Positions 1 through 5,433 of a DNA stretch of 7,961 bases are shown in pieces. The translations under genes and the position numbers were made by a program. Below the pieces are notes generated by a model. It did not search any database and was not told the DNA's origin. It was given only the letters and a program-made list of their open reading frames with translations. Source of the DNA: CAYZJD01 sp964478455 (GTDB lineage Bacteria; Acidobacteriota; Terriglobia; Bryobacterales; Bryobacteraceae); the NCBI GenBank assembly GCA_964478455.1, contig CAYZJD010000209.1, forward strand, positions 1 through 7,961. Reading direction: 5' to 3'. Positions within the stretch are counted from its first letter, which is position 1; each line of letters opens with the position of its first letter.

Positions 1-644
1 GTTTTTGCCATAGGCTGCAAGCCGGCGGAAGCGGCAAGGTATACCCGTCGTATGGTCCGCACCGTTGCGCCTGTCCTGCGCGCGATCTCCTGCCAGGACA
101 AGCCTTGCGCTCGAAGCTCGGGTACAAGATCGCGGCGGAAGATCCTCCGTGGCCTGCCAATGGTCCGTCCTGACTTGGTGCCATGCTCTCGGGCATACGC
201 GATGCCGGCTCGGACCCGCTCGCGGATCACCTCGCGTTCCAATTCGGCCAAGGCCGCGAACATCGTCAGCGTGAACTTGCCCATTGGCGTCGTCGTGTCG
301 AAGCCCTGCTCATGAGATACCAGGTCAACGTTCAGCCGGCGCAGTTCCTCAACCGTTTGCAGGAAGTGCAGCACGCTCCGACTGAGCCGGTCGAACCGCC
401 AAACGAGCACTACATCGAACTTGCCCTTGCGGGCATCGGAAAGCAGTTCGGCCAGGGCCGGCCAGGATTCCTTCGCGCCCGACATGCGGTCGCTGTACAC
501 GCGGGTGATCGTCCAGTCGCGCTGCGCAGCCAAACGGCGCAAGGGTTCCTCTTGAACCGCCGGGTTCTGGTCATAGATGGGCAATGCGCCGTAACCCGTC
601 TTGCCCGCCGTGCTCACACGCGTGTAGACCGCCGCGCGCCTCAT
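1..644 (-). CDS. Small serine recombinase (resolvase/DNA invertase family), 3' end off the window
   Basis: Reading the minus strand from an ATG at 644 gives 214 residues with no stop before the left edge. The resolvase catalytic domain is clear. The N-terminus reads VYTRVST with Arg9 and the nucleophile Ser11, and WRFDRLSR (residues 82-89) carries the Asp85/Arg86/Arg89 active-site cluster. The long dimerisation helix follows (about 120-155, with LAELEREVIRERVRAG), then the GRxIGRPR linker (about 160-167) and a C-terminal helix-turn-helix (about 172-203). These enzymes cut and rejoin DNA at short sites through a 5'-phosphoserine link, and serve as transposon resolvases, invertases or island recombinases. 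The family is usually 180-230 residues, so only a short tail is missing. The start is supported by GGAGG at 652-656, seven bases upstream. Which DNA it acts on cannot be read from this window. The family call is firm; the biological role is open. Confidence 0.93.
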   Translation of the reverse strand, partial: MRRAAVYTRVSTAGKTGYGALPIYDQNPAVQEEPLRRLAAQRDWTITRVYSDRMSGAKESWPALAELLSDARKGKFDVVLVWRFDRLSRSVLHFLQTVEELRRLNVDLVSHEQGFDTTTPMGKFTLTMFAALAELEREVIRERVRAGIAYAREHGTKSGRTIGRPRRIFRRDLVPELRAQGLSWQEIARRTGATVRTIRRVYLAASAGLQPMAK

Positions 645-944
645 GGCCGGGCCTCCGTACCGTTGGAAGCGCGCCGGCGCTGTCGTGCCGTGGGCCGTGT
701 ACCAAAGACGTACCAAGACCCTGCGTTTTGTGCCCTTGTAGCGCTTTTAGCCGCTTGCAGAATCAACAACTTCCGCAGCGTCAGTCCCGCGGGTAAGTAC
801 GACCCTCCCCATCCGCACCACCCTCCATGGCGCTCGCAGACAAGCTCGCCGTGGTTTGATCCCTGCTTCGGCTGGTTTTTCCCTTGCGCGGACCGTAGAA
901 TCGTCAGAGGACTCGCTCCTTCATCCTTGCGGCAGAGGTGTCGT
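645..944. other. Intergenic region between the recombinase and the small membrane protein gene
   Basis: This 300-bp stretch lies between divergent genes. It holds the recombinase Shine-Dalgarno (652-656), a perfect 10-bp palindrome GCGCCGGCGC (671-680) and a tandem near-repeat (699-719). On the plus side TAGAAT at 896-901 is a plausible -10 box for the gene at 945, but no good -35 sits at the right distance. The open frames that cross this stretch have no start signal or recognisable protein content, and I see no gene in it. Confidence 0.6.
699..719. repeat. Tandem near-identical repeat upstream of the recombinase
   Basis: GTACCAAAGAC (699-709) is followed directly by GTACCAAGAC (710-719), two head-to-tail units differing by one A. 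They lie 55-75 bases upstream of the recombinase start, beside the palindrome at 671-680. Such repeats can be binding sites for the recombinase itself or for a repressor, but the function here is inference. Confidence 0.5.
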
Positions 945-1193
945 ATGAAGCTGAACGTAAAGGCGCTTGCTCTGACGGCCGGCGTTCTCTGCGGCCTGGC
1001 GGTTTTCTTGATCACGCTGGTTGCCGTTTGGCGCGGCGGCGGTCAACACGTTAGTCTTCTTTCCGCGATCTATTTCGGCTACCAGGTCAGCTACGTGGGC
1101 AGTATCATCGGTCTGGCTTACGGCCTCGTCAGTGGTCTGGTGGCCGGAGCATTGTTCGCGTGTCTGTACAACCGGCTCGCCAAGGAAACGTAA
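945..1193 (+). CDS. Small two-helix membrane protein, 'bacteriophage holin' type
   Basis: This is an 82-residue protein starting MKLNVKALAL. It has two hydrophobic segments, at about residues 7-29 (LALTAGVLCGLAVFLITLV) and 50-76 (the glycine-rich YVGSIIGLAYGLVSGLVAGA followed by ALFACLY), and a short basic tail. The MKLNVKA start, a GYxxxxxGSIIGL core and a LYNRL end match a small family that annotation pipelines name 'bacteriophage holin', found widely in chromosomes of environmental bacteria without any phage context. Real lytic function is not shown for it. The open frame extends far upstream, but AGAGG at about 934-938 and the conserved N-terminus put the start at 945. No lysin or phage structural gene is nearby, so a chromosomal membrane role is as likely as lysis. 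The gene runs toward the minus-strand gene at 1251-1529. Confidence 0.75.
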   Translation: MKLNVKALALTAGVLCGLAVFLITLVAVWRGGGQHVSLLSAIYFGYQVSYVGSIIGLAYGLVSGLVAGALFACLYNRLAKET

Positions 1194-1237
1194 AGGCGGC
1201 TCCGGCTACGGTCTATACGCCCACGGCGCCAGAAGGT

Positions 1238-1262
1238 CCCTCGGACGATTTCACGCCGAGGG
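1238..1262. terminator. Candidate bidirectional terminator hairpin between convergent genes
   Basis: CCCTCGG (1238-1244) and CCGAGGG (1256-1262) form a perfect 7-bp stem with an 11-base loop, in the gap between two convergent genes. It overlaps the last four codons of the minus-strand gene. There is no run of T on either side, so intrinsic termination is plausible but not certain. Confidence 0.4.
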
Positions 1263-1529
1263 CTTCCTGGTCGTCTCCACGTCCGCGTCCAGTCCGGGGA
1301 TATGGTCCTCGTCAGCCGGTTCGCTCAACTCCTCGAGTCTCGAAGCGAATCGCAGAATCACAAAGACCCCGGCGAGGACTCCCGCGACGGTGAGCGCGAC
1401 AAGTCCGACGCGGCCCGGCACCTGCCGCAGCTCCGGCACGGCATACAAGGCCACAAGACCGCTGGCGACGATCAGCCCAAATCCCAGCGCGATGCACGCA
1501 ATGCAAACCGCCCGGCGAGAGAATCGCAT
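1251..1529 (-). CDS. Hypothetical two-helix membrane protein
   Basis: This 92-residue protein has two clear transmembrane segments, at about residues 7-31 (a small-residue-rich helix, AVCIACIALGFGLIVASG) and 40-61 (VGLVALTVAGVLAGVFVILR). They are separated by a short polar hairpin, VPELRQVPG. The last 30 residues are soluble and acidic (EELSEPADEDHIPGLDAD). By the positive-inside rule the Arg-rich N-terminus (MRFSRR) and the C-terminal tail are probably cytoplasmic. The start is well supported: GGAGG at 1535-1539 lies five bases before the ATG. I do not recognise a family. The gene converges on the holin-type gene, and its 3' end lies within the shared hairpin. Confidence 0.7.
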   Translation of the reverse strand: MRFSRRAVCIACIALGFGLIVASGLVALYAVPELRQVPGRVGLVALTVAGVLAGVFVILRFASRLEELSEPADEDHIPGLDADVETTRKPSA

Positions 1530-1618
1530 AGCTCCCTCCGCGGTCCATCATACTGCCCCGCGGCGCGCGGGGGAATCCTCGGCACCCATGCGGGGCAGCC
1601 ACGCTCGTCCGCCCATCA

Positions 1619-1632
1619 CAGACTAAAGTCTG
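1619..1632. repeat. Palindrome CAGACT-AA-AGTCTG in the spacer downstream of the PLP enzyme gene
   Basis: A 6-bp perfect stem with an AA centre lies 33 bases from a second palindrome that uses the same CAGAC/GTCTG arms (1652-1671). The pair resembles short palindromic intergenic repeats that I associate with Solibacter-like acidobacterial genomes. That link is from memory and is not tested here. Confidence 0.5.
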
Positions 1633-1651
1633 CGCCACCTGTGCTCACGAG

Positions 1652-1671
1652 GGCAGACGCTGCCGTCTGCC
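1652..1671. terminator. Hairpin just past the stop of the PLP enzyme gene
   Basis: GGCAGACG (1652-1659) and CGTCTGCC (1664-1671) make a perfect 8-bp stem with a CTGC loop. It starts eight bases beyond the stop codon of the minus-strand gene, where a terminator would be expected. No T-run follows on the minus strand, so it may be a repeat element serving as an mRNA 3'-end stabiliser instead. Confidence 0.45.
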
Positions 1672-1678
1672 AGGGCTG

Positions 1679-2878
1679 CTAAGCCAGGATCTCGCGCAGC
1701 CGCCTGGCTACCGTGCGGTGTTCGCTGCCGCGCATCATCCAGACGGAGACCATCAGTTGGCCGGGGCCGGTGCCCAGAACGTAAATGGGCGGGTCCCCTT
1801 CGCGGAGTTGCTGGACCACCTGCTCCGTGGTTAGCTTCTTCTCCGGCTCGTCCCAGCGGACCGCGAGGTGCGGCACGTGGTTGGCGATCTTGGGAACGGT
1901 AACCTCCGCCTGGATGCCCTTTACCGGAGACAGTACGCGAATCATCTCCAGAACGCGCCCTTCGAGCAGGCGAGCCTCCGCGTCGTGATCGGTCTTCATG
2001 TAACGCTCGACCGCCGTCAGCAGACCAATGATCTCCTCCTTGCCCACCTTCATTCCCCGGCCGATTCCGCCGGCGGGGCTGATGGCCGGCTGCGCGGCTT
2101 CGATCAGGTCCTTGCGGCCCAGCAGGAGCCCGGAGCACTGCGGCCCCAGCAAGCCCTTGCCGCCGGAGAACGCCACCAGGTCGAAGCCTTCTTTTACGTA
2201 CTCGGAGAGACGGCTGGCCGGCGGCACGTCCGCCGCTGCGTCATTGAAGAGCGGGACGTTGTGCTTCTTGCCGATCTCGATCCATTCCGCGCGGCGGATA
2301 GCGCCCGTCTCGTCGTTCTTGTTCAGGAAGAACATCATCGCCGTGCGCGGACCGATGGCGCGCTCCACGTCCTCTCGCGTCTTCACCCAGAGGATCTTCG
2401 TCCCCACCAGGCGCATCTGCGCCTCGTATCCGCATTGGTGGCTCTCCTGCTGGATAACTTCATTGGGCATGCCCTCGGTGTCGGGAAGCGCGGCGTACCG
2501 CTTGGGATCGCCACGGGTCACGCAGGCGGCCGTCGCCACCGTGATCGCCGACGCTGCCCCGGCGGTCACCATCGCCGCGGGCACGCCGACAAGCTGCGCG
2601 ATGCGCTCGCCCGCTTTTTTCTGCAACTCCGGCAAGTATACGAAGTGCCGGCCGGCCTCCTCCATCGCGCGCACCACTTCGGGCGGCATGATAGACCCGC
2701 CTAGGACGGTCACCGTGCCCATCCCGTTGATCAGTGGCCGCACGCCGATCCGCGTGTAGACGCTGGCCCCCGCCAGGCCGGGTTCGCGCTTGGAAGCTCT
2801 GGCGGCCCTTGCCGCGCCGACTATCGCCAGGGCCGCTGAGGAATGGAAAAACTTCCTGCGAGTCGATTCGCTTCGCAC
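1679..2878 (-). CDS. Tat-exported SelA/DgaE-like PLP-dependent enzyme
   Basis: This 399-residue protein has the PLP-dependent aminotransferase fold in its SelA-like branch, the branch of D-glucosaminate-6-phosphate ammonia-lyase (DgaE) and its relatives. The PLP-binding lysine is very probably Lys241 in SGGKGLLGPQCSG. Asp213 in FNDAAADVPP is placed to hold the pyridine nitrogen, and GAASAITVA (107-115) fits the phosphate-binding region. The N-terminus STRRKFFHSS, followed by an alanine-rich stretch to about residue 28, is a good twin-arginine signal, so the folded cofactor-bearing enzyme is predicted to be exported. The start is GTG with AAAGGAG six bases upstream; no ATG fits better. The gene is divergent from an amidohydrolase gene, a recurrent partner of this family, suggesting both act on one amino compound. 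True SelA activity is unlikely, since there is no selenocysteine context. The exact substrate is unknown. Confidence 0.85.
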   Translation of the reverse strand: MRSESTRRKFFHSSAALAIVGAARAARASKREPGLAGASVYTRIGVRPLINGMGTVTVLGGSIMPPEVVRAMEEAGRHFVYLPELQKKAGERIAQLVGVPAAMVTAGAASAITVATAACVTRGDPKRYAALPDTEGMPNEVIQQESHQCGYEAQMRLVGTKILWVKTREDVERAIGPRTAMMFFLNKNDETGAIRRAEWIEIGKKHNVPLFNDAAADVPPASRLSEYVKEGFDLVAFSGGKGLLGPQCSGLLLGRKDLIEAAQPAISPAGGIGRGMKVGKEEIIGLLTAVERYMKTDHDAEARLLEGRVLEMIRVLSPVKGIQAEVTVPKIANHVPHLAVRWDEPEKKLTTEQVVQQLREGDPPIYVLGTGPGQLMVSVWMMRGSEHRTVARRLREILA

Positions 2879-2884
2879 CGTGAG

Positions 2885-2892
2885 CTCCTTTC
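2885..2892 (-). promoter_or_regulatory. Shine-Dalgarno that fixes the GTG start of the PLP enzyme
   Basis: Read on the minus strand this is GAAAGGAG, ending six bases before the GTG at 2878. It supports GTG as the start, which keeps the whole twin-arginine signal in the protein. Confidence 0.75.
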
Positions 2893-2907
2893 CACTTGCC
2901 TTCGGTC

Positions 2908-2937
2908 ATTATTCACCCGGCCGGCACAGCCGCGCAA
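2908..2937 (-). promoter_or_regulatory. Possible promoter for the PLP enzyme gene
   Basis: On the minus strand TTGCGC (2937-2932) is followed, after 18 bases, by AATAAT (2913-2908). The -10 box matches TATAAT at five of six positions and the -35 at only three. It lies about 30 bases upstream of the coding start and just outside the inverted repeat at 2940-2973. Confidence 0.3.
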
Positions 2938-2939
2938 AG

Positions 2940-2973
2940 ATCGCCGGCGTCATATTGGCGGCGTTCCGGCGAT
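2940..2973. promoter_or_regulatory. Inverted repeat between the divergent genes, possible shared operator
   Basis: ATCGCCGG (2940-2947) and CCGGCGAT (2966-2973) are a perfect 8-bp inverted repeat with an 18-base spacer, centred in the 109-bp gap between the PLP enzyme and amidohydrolase genes. It abuts the putative -10 box of the amidohydrolase and the putative -35 of the PLP enzyme, so one regulator could control both. No regulator gene is seen in the window. Confidence 0.35.
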
Positions 2974-2978
2974 ATGAT
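2973..2978 (+). promoter_or_regulatory. Putative -10 box immediately upstream of the amidohydrolase start
   Basis: TATGAT matches TATAAT at five of six positions and ends nine bases before the ATG at 2988. TTGGCG at 2955-2960 is too close (12 bases) to be a normal -35. If the -10 is real, transcription would start at or within a few bases of the ATG, giving a leaderless mRNA, which agrees with the lack of any Shine-Dalgarno. Confidence 0.3.
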
Positions 2979-2987
2979 TCTCCTGAT

Positions 2988-4232
2988 ATGAACCGAACCG
3001 GGACAATCCTCCTGATGACGACTCTGGCTGTGGCCGCCGAGCCGCGCTACGACCTTCTATTGAAAGGGGGGCGGGTGATCGACCCGAAAAACGGGATCAA
3101 CAAGGTCCTGGACGTCGCCGTCTCAGGCGGGAAGATTGCCCTCGTGGCGCCGGACATCCCGGCCGCCGAGGCCAAGAGCGTCGCCGGCGTGGCCGGCCTC
3201 TACGTGATGCCCGGGTTGATCGACATCCACGCGCATGTCTACACAGGAACAGGCCTGCGGGCGCTCACCGGAGACAGCAGCGTTTACCCGGACGGATTCA
3301 GTTTCCGCTCCGGGGTGACTACCCAGGTGGACGCTGGCACCTCGGGCTGGCGCAACTTCCCCGACTTCCGCCAGCGGGTGATCGACCGCGCCCAGACCCG
3401 CGTGCTCGCGTTGCTCAACATCTGCGGTGTCGGCATGGCGCCCAGCGGCGAGAACGATCCGAACGACATGGATGTCGCGGAAGCCGTAAAGATGGCCAGG
3501 GCGCACGCGGACATCGTCGTGGGTTTCAAGATCGCGCACTACGGCCTGCCGGATTGGCGCGACGTGGACCGCGCCGTCGAGGCGGGCAAACAGCTCGATC
3601 TGCCCGTCATGGTGGACTTCGGACATCTGCGCGGGCCGAGGAACCTCCGCGAGCTGCTGCTCGACAAGCTGCGCCCGGGCGACATTTATACCCACTGCTA
3701 CTCCGGCTGGCGCGACGAACTGGTGGAAAAGGCTAAGGTCAACCCGGCCATGATCGCGGCACGAAAGCGGGGCGTGATTTTCGATGTCGGCCACGGCGGC
3801 GGCAGCTTCTTCTGGTTTGTGGCCGTGCCCGCTTTCGAGCAGAAGTTCTTCCCGGATTCGATTTCCACCGACCTGCACACCGGCAGCATGAACGCCGGCA
3901 TGAAGGACATGGTCAACGTCATGTCGAAGGTGCTGAACCTGGGCGTGCCGCTGGAGGAGGTGATTCAGATGTCCACCTGGAACCCGGCGCGCGAGATCAA
4001 GCGGCCCGGTTTGGGCAACCTGGACGTGGGCGCCGAGGCCGACATCACCGTGCTCGGCCTCGAGCACGGCAAGTTCGGCTTCCTCGATTCGGCCGGAGCC
4101 CGCCGTATGGGAGACCGCAGGCTCGTCGCCGAGCTGACCGTCCGCAAAGGCGTGGTTGTCTGGGACCTCAACGGCCGCGCGAGCGTGGACTGGAAGGTAT
4201 TCCCGTACCGCAAGCCCCACGTGCTCCAGTAA
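2988..4232 (+). CDS. Metal-dependent amidohydrolase, D-aminoacylase/COG3964-like, probably exported
   Basis: This 414-residue amidohydrolase-superfamily protein keeps a full binuclear metal site. H81 and H83 lie in LIDIHAHV, Lys181 in VVGFKIAHYG is the likely carboxylated bridging lysine, His213 lies in VDFGHLRG, His236 in IYTHCYSG and Asp295 in ISTDLHTGS. The N-terminal beta segment (YDLLLKGGRVIDP) and the C-terminal GLGNLDVGAEADITVL are typical of the superfamily. Related enzymes are often misnamed dihydroorotase; characterised members hydrolyse N-acyl-D-amino acids or acyl esters. The first 17 residues (MNRTGTILLMTTLAVAA) look like a short Sec signal. An alternative ATG at 3015 would remove most of it, and neither start has a Shine-Dalgarno, so export is likely but not certain. 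The divergent SelA-like PLP enzyme is the expected partner. The open frame extends upstream to 2790, but that part overlaps the PLP gene and carries no family signal. Confidence 0.87.
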   Translation: MNRTGTILLMTTLAVAAEPRYDLLLKGGRVIDPKNGINKVLDVAVSGGKIALVAPDIPAAEAKSVAGVAGLYVMPGLIDIHAHVYTGTGLRALTGDSSVYPDGFSFRSGVTTQVDAGTSGWRNFPDFRQRVIDRAQTRVLALLNICGVGMAPSGENDPNDMDVAEAVKMARAHADIVVGFKIAHYGLPDWRDVDRAVEAGKQLDLPVMVDFGHLRGPRNLRELLLDKLRPGDIYTHCYSGWRDELVEKAKVNPAMIAARKRGVIFDVGHGGGSFFWFVAVPAFEQKFFPDSISTDLHTGSMNAGMKDMVNVMSKVLNLGVPLEEVIQMSTWNPAREIKRPGLGNLDVGAEADITVLGLEHGKFGFLDSAGARRMGDRRLVAELTVRKGVVVWDLNGRASVDWKVFPYRKPHVLQ

Positions 4233-4469
4233 GGCAGGTCCCCGGCCTGCCCCTGGAGTTTCTACATTTCTGGCTCTGAGGTGGGTGGGTGTGTGGAGCG
4301 CGCAGTCTTACGCGCCACGCCGGCAGTCCTGCCGGTGGATGGCGCACCGGACGCCGCGCGGGACCTTCTGCCGGCGCGACCGCCGGCATTGCGGGCCTAG
4401 CGGCCCACTCCACCAAGGAGGTTCTGCACCCCGAAATGTAATAGCTCCGGGGCAGGTCCCCGACTTACT
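4228..4469. mobile_element. MITE-like hairpin-rich element with imperfect terminal inverted repeats
   Basis: The left arm 4246-4270 and the reverse complement of 4433-4456 share the blocks CCTGCCCC, GGAG and TACATTTC in the same order: 21 of 24 aligned positions with one gap. Further out, AGTAAG (4228-4233) faces CTTACT (4464-4469). GGCAGGTCCCCG also occurs as a direct repeat at 4233-4244 and 4451-4462. Inside are perfect hairpins at 4320-4335 (CCGGCAG/CTGCCGG), 4371-4386 (CCGGCG/CGCCGG) and 4393-4406 (GGGCC/GGCCC), and TGGAG (4294-4298) faces CTCCA (4408-4412). No transposase or protein-coding signal is seen. It looks like a non-autonomous palindromic element or a strongly folded RNA. No clear target-site duplication is visible. 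Confidence 0.5.
4233..4251 (+). terminator. Hairpin directly after the amidohydrolase stop codon
   Basis: GGCAGG (4233-4238) and CCTGCC (4246-4251) form a 6-bp GC-rich stem with a 7-base loop, starting right after the TAA. It could end the amidohydrolase transcript, though no T-run follows. It is also the left end of the MITE-like element. Confidence 0.35.
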
Positions 4470-4470
4470 C

Positions 4471-4501
4471 TTGACCTCCACCCCCTCCGGATGATGCAAA
4501 A
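4471..4501 (+). promoter_or_regulatory. Putative promoter for the PAP2/GNAT operon
   Basis: TTGACC (4471-4476, five of six to consensus) is followed after 19 bases by CAAAAT (4496-4501, four of six). The -10 ends eight bases before the ATG at 4510, so the transcript would be leaderless or nearly so. This agrees with the absence of a Shine-Dalgarno in front of that gene. The 19-base spacing is longer than ideal. Confidence 0.35.
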
Positions 4502-4509
4502 TATCCCGG

Positions 4510-5433
4510 ATGGCGCAAGTTCCGCTTCGGCGGACGCTGTGGGTGCAGTCCCGGGCCGCGCTCTCCGCCTGGTGGCCGGTCGACTGGCTGTTCACCGGCT
4601 ACTTGCTCGCCGTCGCCGCGCTGGTCCTTCTTTTCCGGAACCGCATCCCGCATGCCGCATGGCTGCTGGGCCTCCATGCCGCTGGAATCGCCCTGATCGC
4701 CCTCTGCGCCAGGCCTGGCGCGGGAACGCTGGCTTCGCTGGTGTTTCGGCATTGTTACCCGCTCCCTTACATATTCGCCTGCTACCGAGAGATGAGCATT
4801 CTGATTCCCGCCGTGCGCCCCCTCGATTTCGACCGGGAAATGGCCCGGCTGGACTTCGCTCTGTGGGGCGCTCATCCGACCGTCTGGCTGGAGCGCTTTC
4901 ACCATCCCTGGCTCTCGGAGTTCTTTGAGATCGTATACGCCTTGTTCGTCCCCTCGGTGCTGTTCGTCGCTTTCCTGCTTTGGCGGAGGCGCCGGTATGC
5001 GGACTTCCGCTACTACGCGTTTCTCGTCTCGCTCGGGTTCCTGGCCTCCTTCGTGGGCTACCTGCTGGTTCCGGTGCGTGGTCCCCGCTTCCTGCTGGCG
5101 CATTTGCAGCAGGTCGAGCTGCGCGGGCTGTGGTCTTTTTCAGCCCTGCGGGATGCGCTCGATTTCCTGGAATCAAAACAATACGACTGCTTCCCCAGCG
5201 GCCACGCCGAACTGGCGGTCCTGGCCTGGTGGAGCGCGCGGCGGATTGCGCCGGGCGTGTTCGCAGTGTATGCAGCCTACACCCTCTGCCTGCTTCTTTC
5301 GACCGTATATCTGCGCTACCACTACACGGTCGACTTGGCGGCCGGAGCGCTGCTGGCCGTCGCGCTGCTCCCGGTGGCGCGCCGCTTTTACGGATACCTG
5401 GGTCCGAAACCAGAGGAGGAATTCACCCTTTGA
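4510..5433 (+). CDS. PAP2-superfamily membrane phosphatase/phosphotransferase, Aur1 (IPC synthase)-like
   Basis: This 307-residue polytopic membrane protein has hydrophobic segments at about residues 26-42, 48-67, 138-158, 166-188, 249-266 and 274-290. The PAP2 signature is present: CFPSGHAE at 227-234 with catalytic His232, and STVYLRYHYTVD at 264-275 with Arg269, His271 and Asp275. VPVRGPR (187-193) stands where the first phosphate-binding motif is expected. The FPSGH plus YLRYHYxxD layout fits the PAP2_3 subgroup, which includes inositol-phosphorylceramide synthases, better than undecaprenyl-diphosphatases. It should therefore transfer or remove a phospho-headgroup on a lipid at the membrane surface. 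A stop at 4492-4494 lies just before the ATG, so no longer start exists. The gene is translationally coupled to the acyltransferase at 5430. The PAP2 call is firm; the substrate is inferred. Confidence 0.87.
   Translation: MAQVPLRRTLWVQSRAALSAWWPVDWLFTGYLLAVAALVLLFRNRIPHAAWLLGLHAAGIALIALCARPGAGTLASLVFRHCYPLPYIFACYREMSILIPAVRPLDFDREMARLDFALWGAHPTVWLERFHHPWLSEFFEIVYALFVPSVLFVAFLLWRRRRYADFRYYAFLVSLGFLASFVGYLLVPVRGPRFLLAHLQQVELRGLWSFSALRDALDFLESKQYDCFPSGHAELAVLAWWSARRIAPGVFAVYAAYTLCLLLSTVYLRYHYTVDLAAGALLAVALLPVARRFYGYLGPKPEEEFTL
5414..5420 (+). promoter_or_regulatory. Shine-Dalgarno that fixes the TTG start of the acyltransferase
   Basis: AGGAGGA lies inside the last codons of the PAP2 gene and ends nine bases before TTG at 5430. 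It is the strongest ribosome-binding site in this part of the window and explains how a TTG start could be used. Confidence 0.75.

Noticed and set aside
183..944. Long plus-strand open frame leading into the small membrane protein
   Set aside because: It is antisense to the serine recombinase and crosses the intergenic region; only the part from 945 has a start signal and family-like sequence.
641..1015. 124-codon minus-strand frame over the intergenic region
   Set aside because: It runs antisense into the small membrane protein gene, has no recognisable domain, and covers the recombinase ribosome-binding site.
1868..2704. 278-codon plus-strand frame inside the PLP enzyme gene
   Set aside because: It is an antisense shadow of a clear PLP enzyme; GC-rich codons leave the opposite frame open, and its His/Arg-rich translation has no family pattern.
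3123..4220. 365-codon minus-strand frame inside the amidohydrolase gene
   Set aside because: It is antisense to a gene with a complete set of metal ligands; its translation is rich in His, Val and Ala with no domain signature.
4308..4595. Minus-strand and plus-strand frames across the MITE-like element
   Set aside because: The element is dense with palindromes, so both strands look open; none has a ribosome-binding site or recognisable sequence.
4980..5429. 150-codon N-terminal extension of the acyltransferase
   Set aside because: It overlaps the PAP2 gene in another frame and lacks family similarity; the strong Shine-Dalgarno at 5414-5420 supports TTG at 5430.
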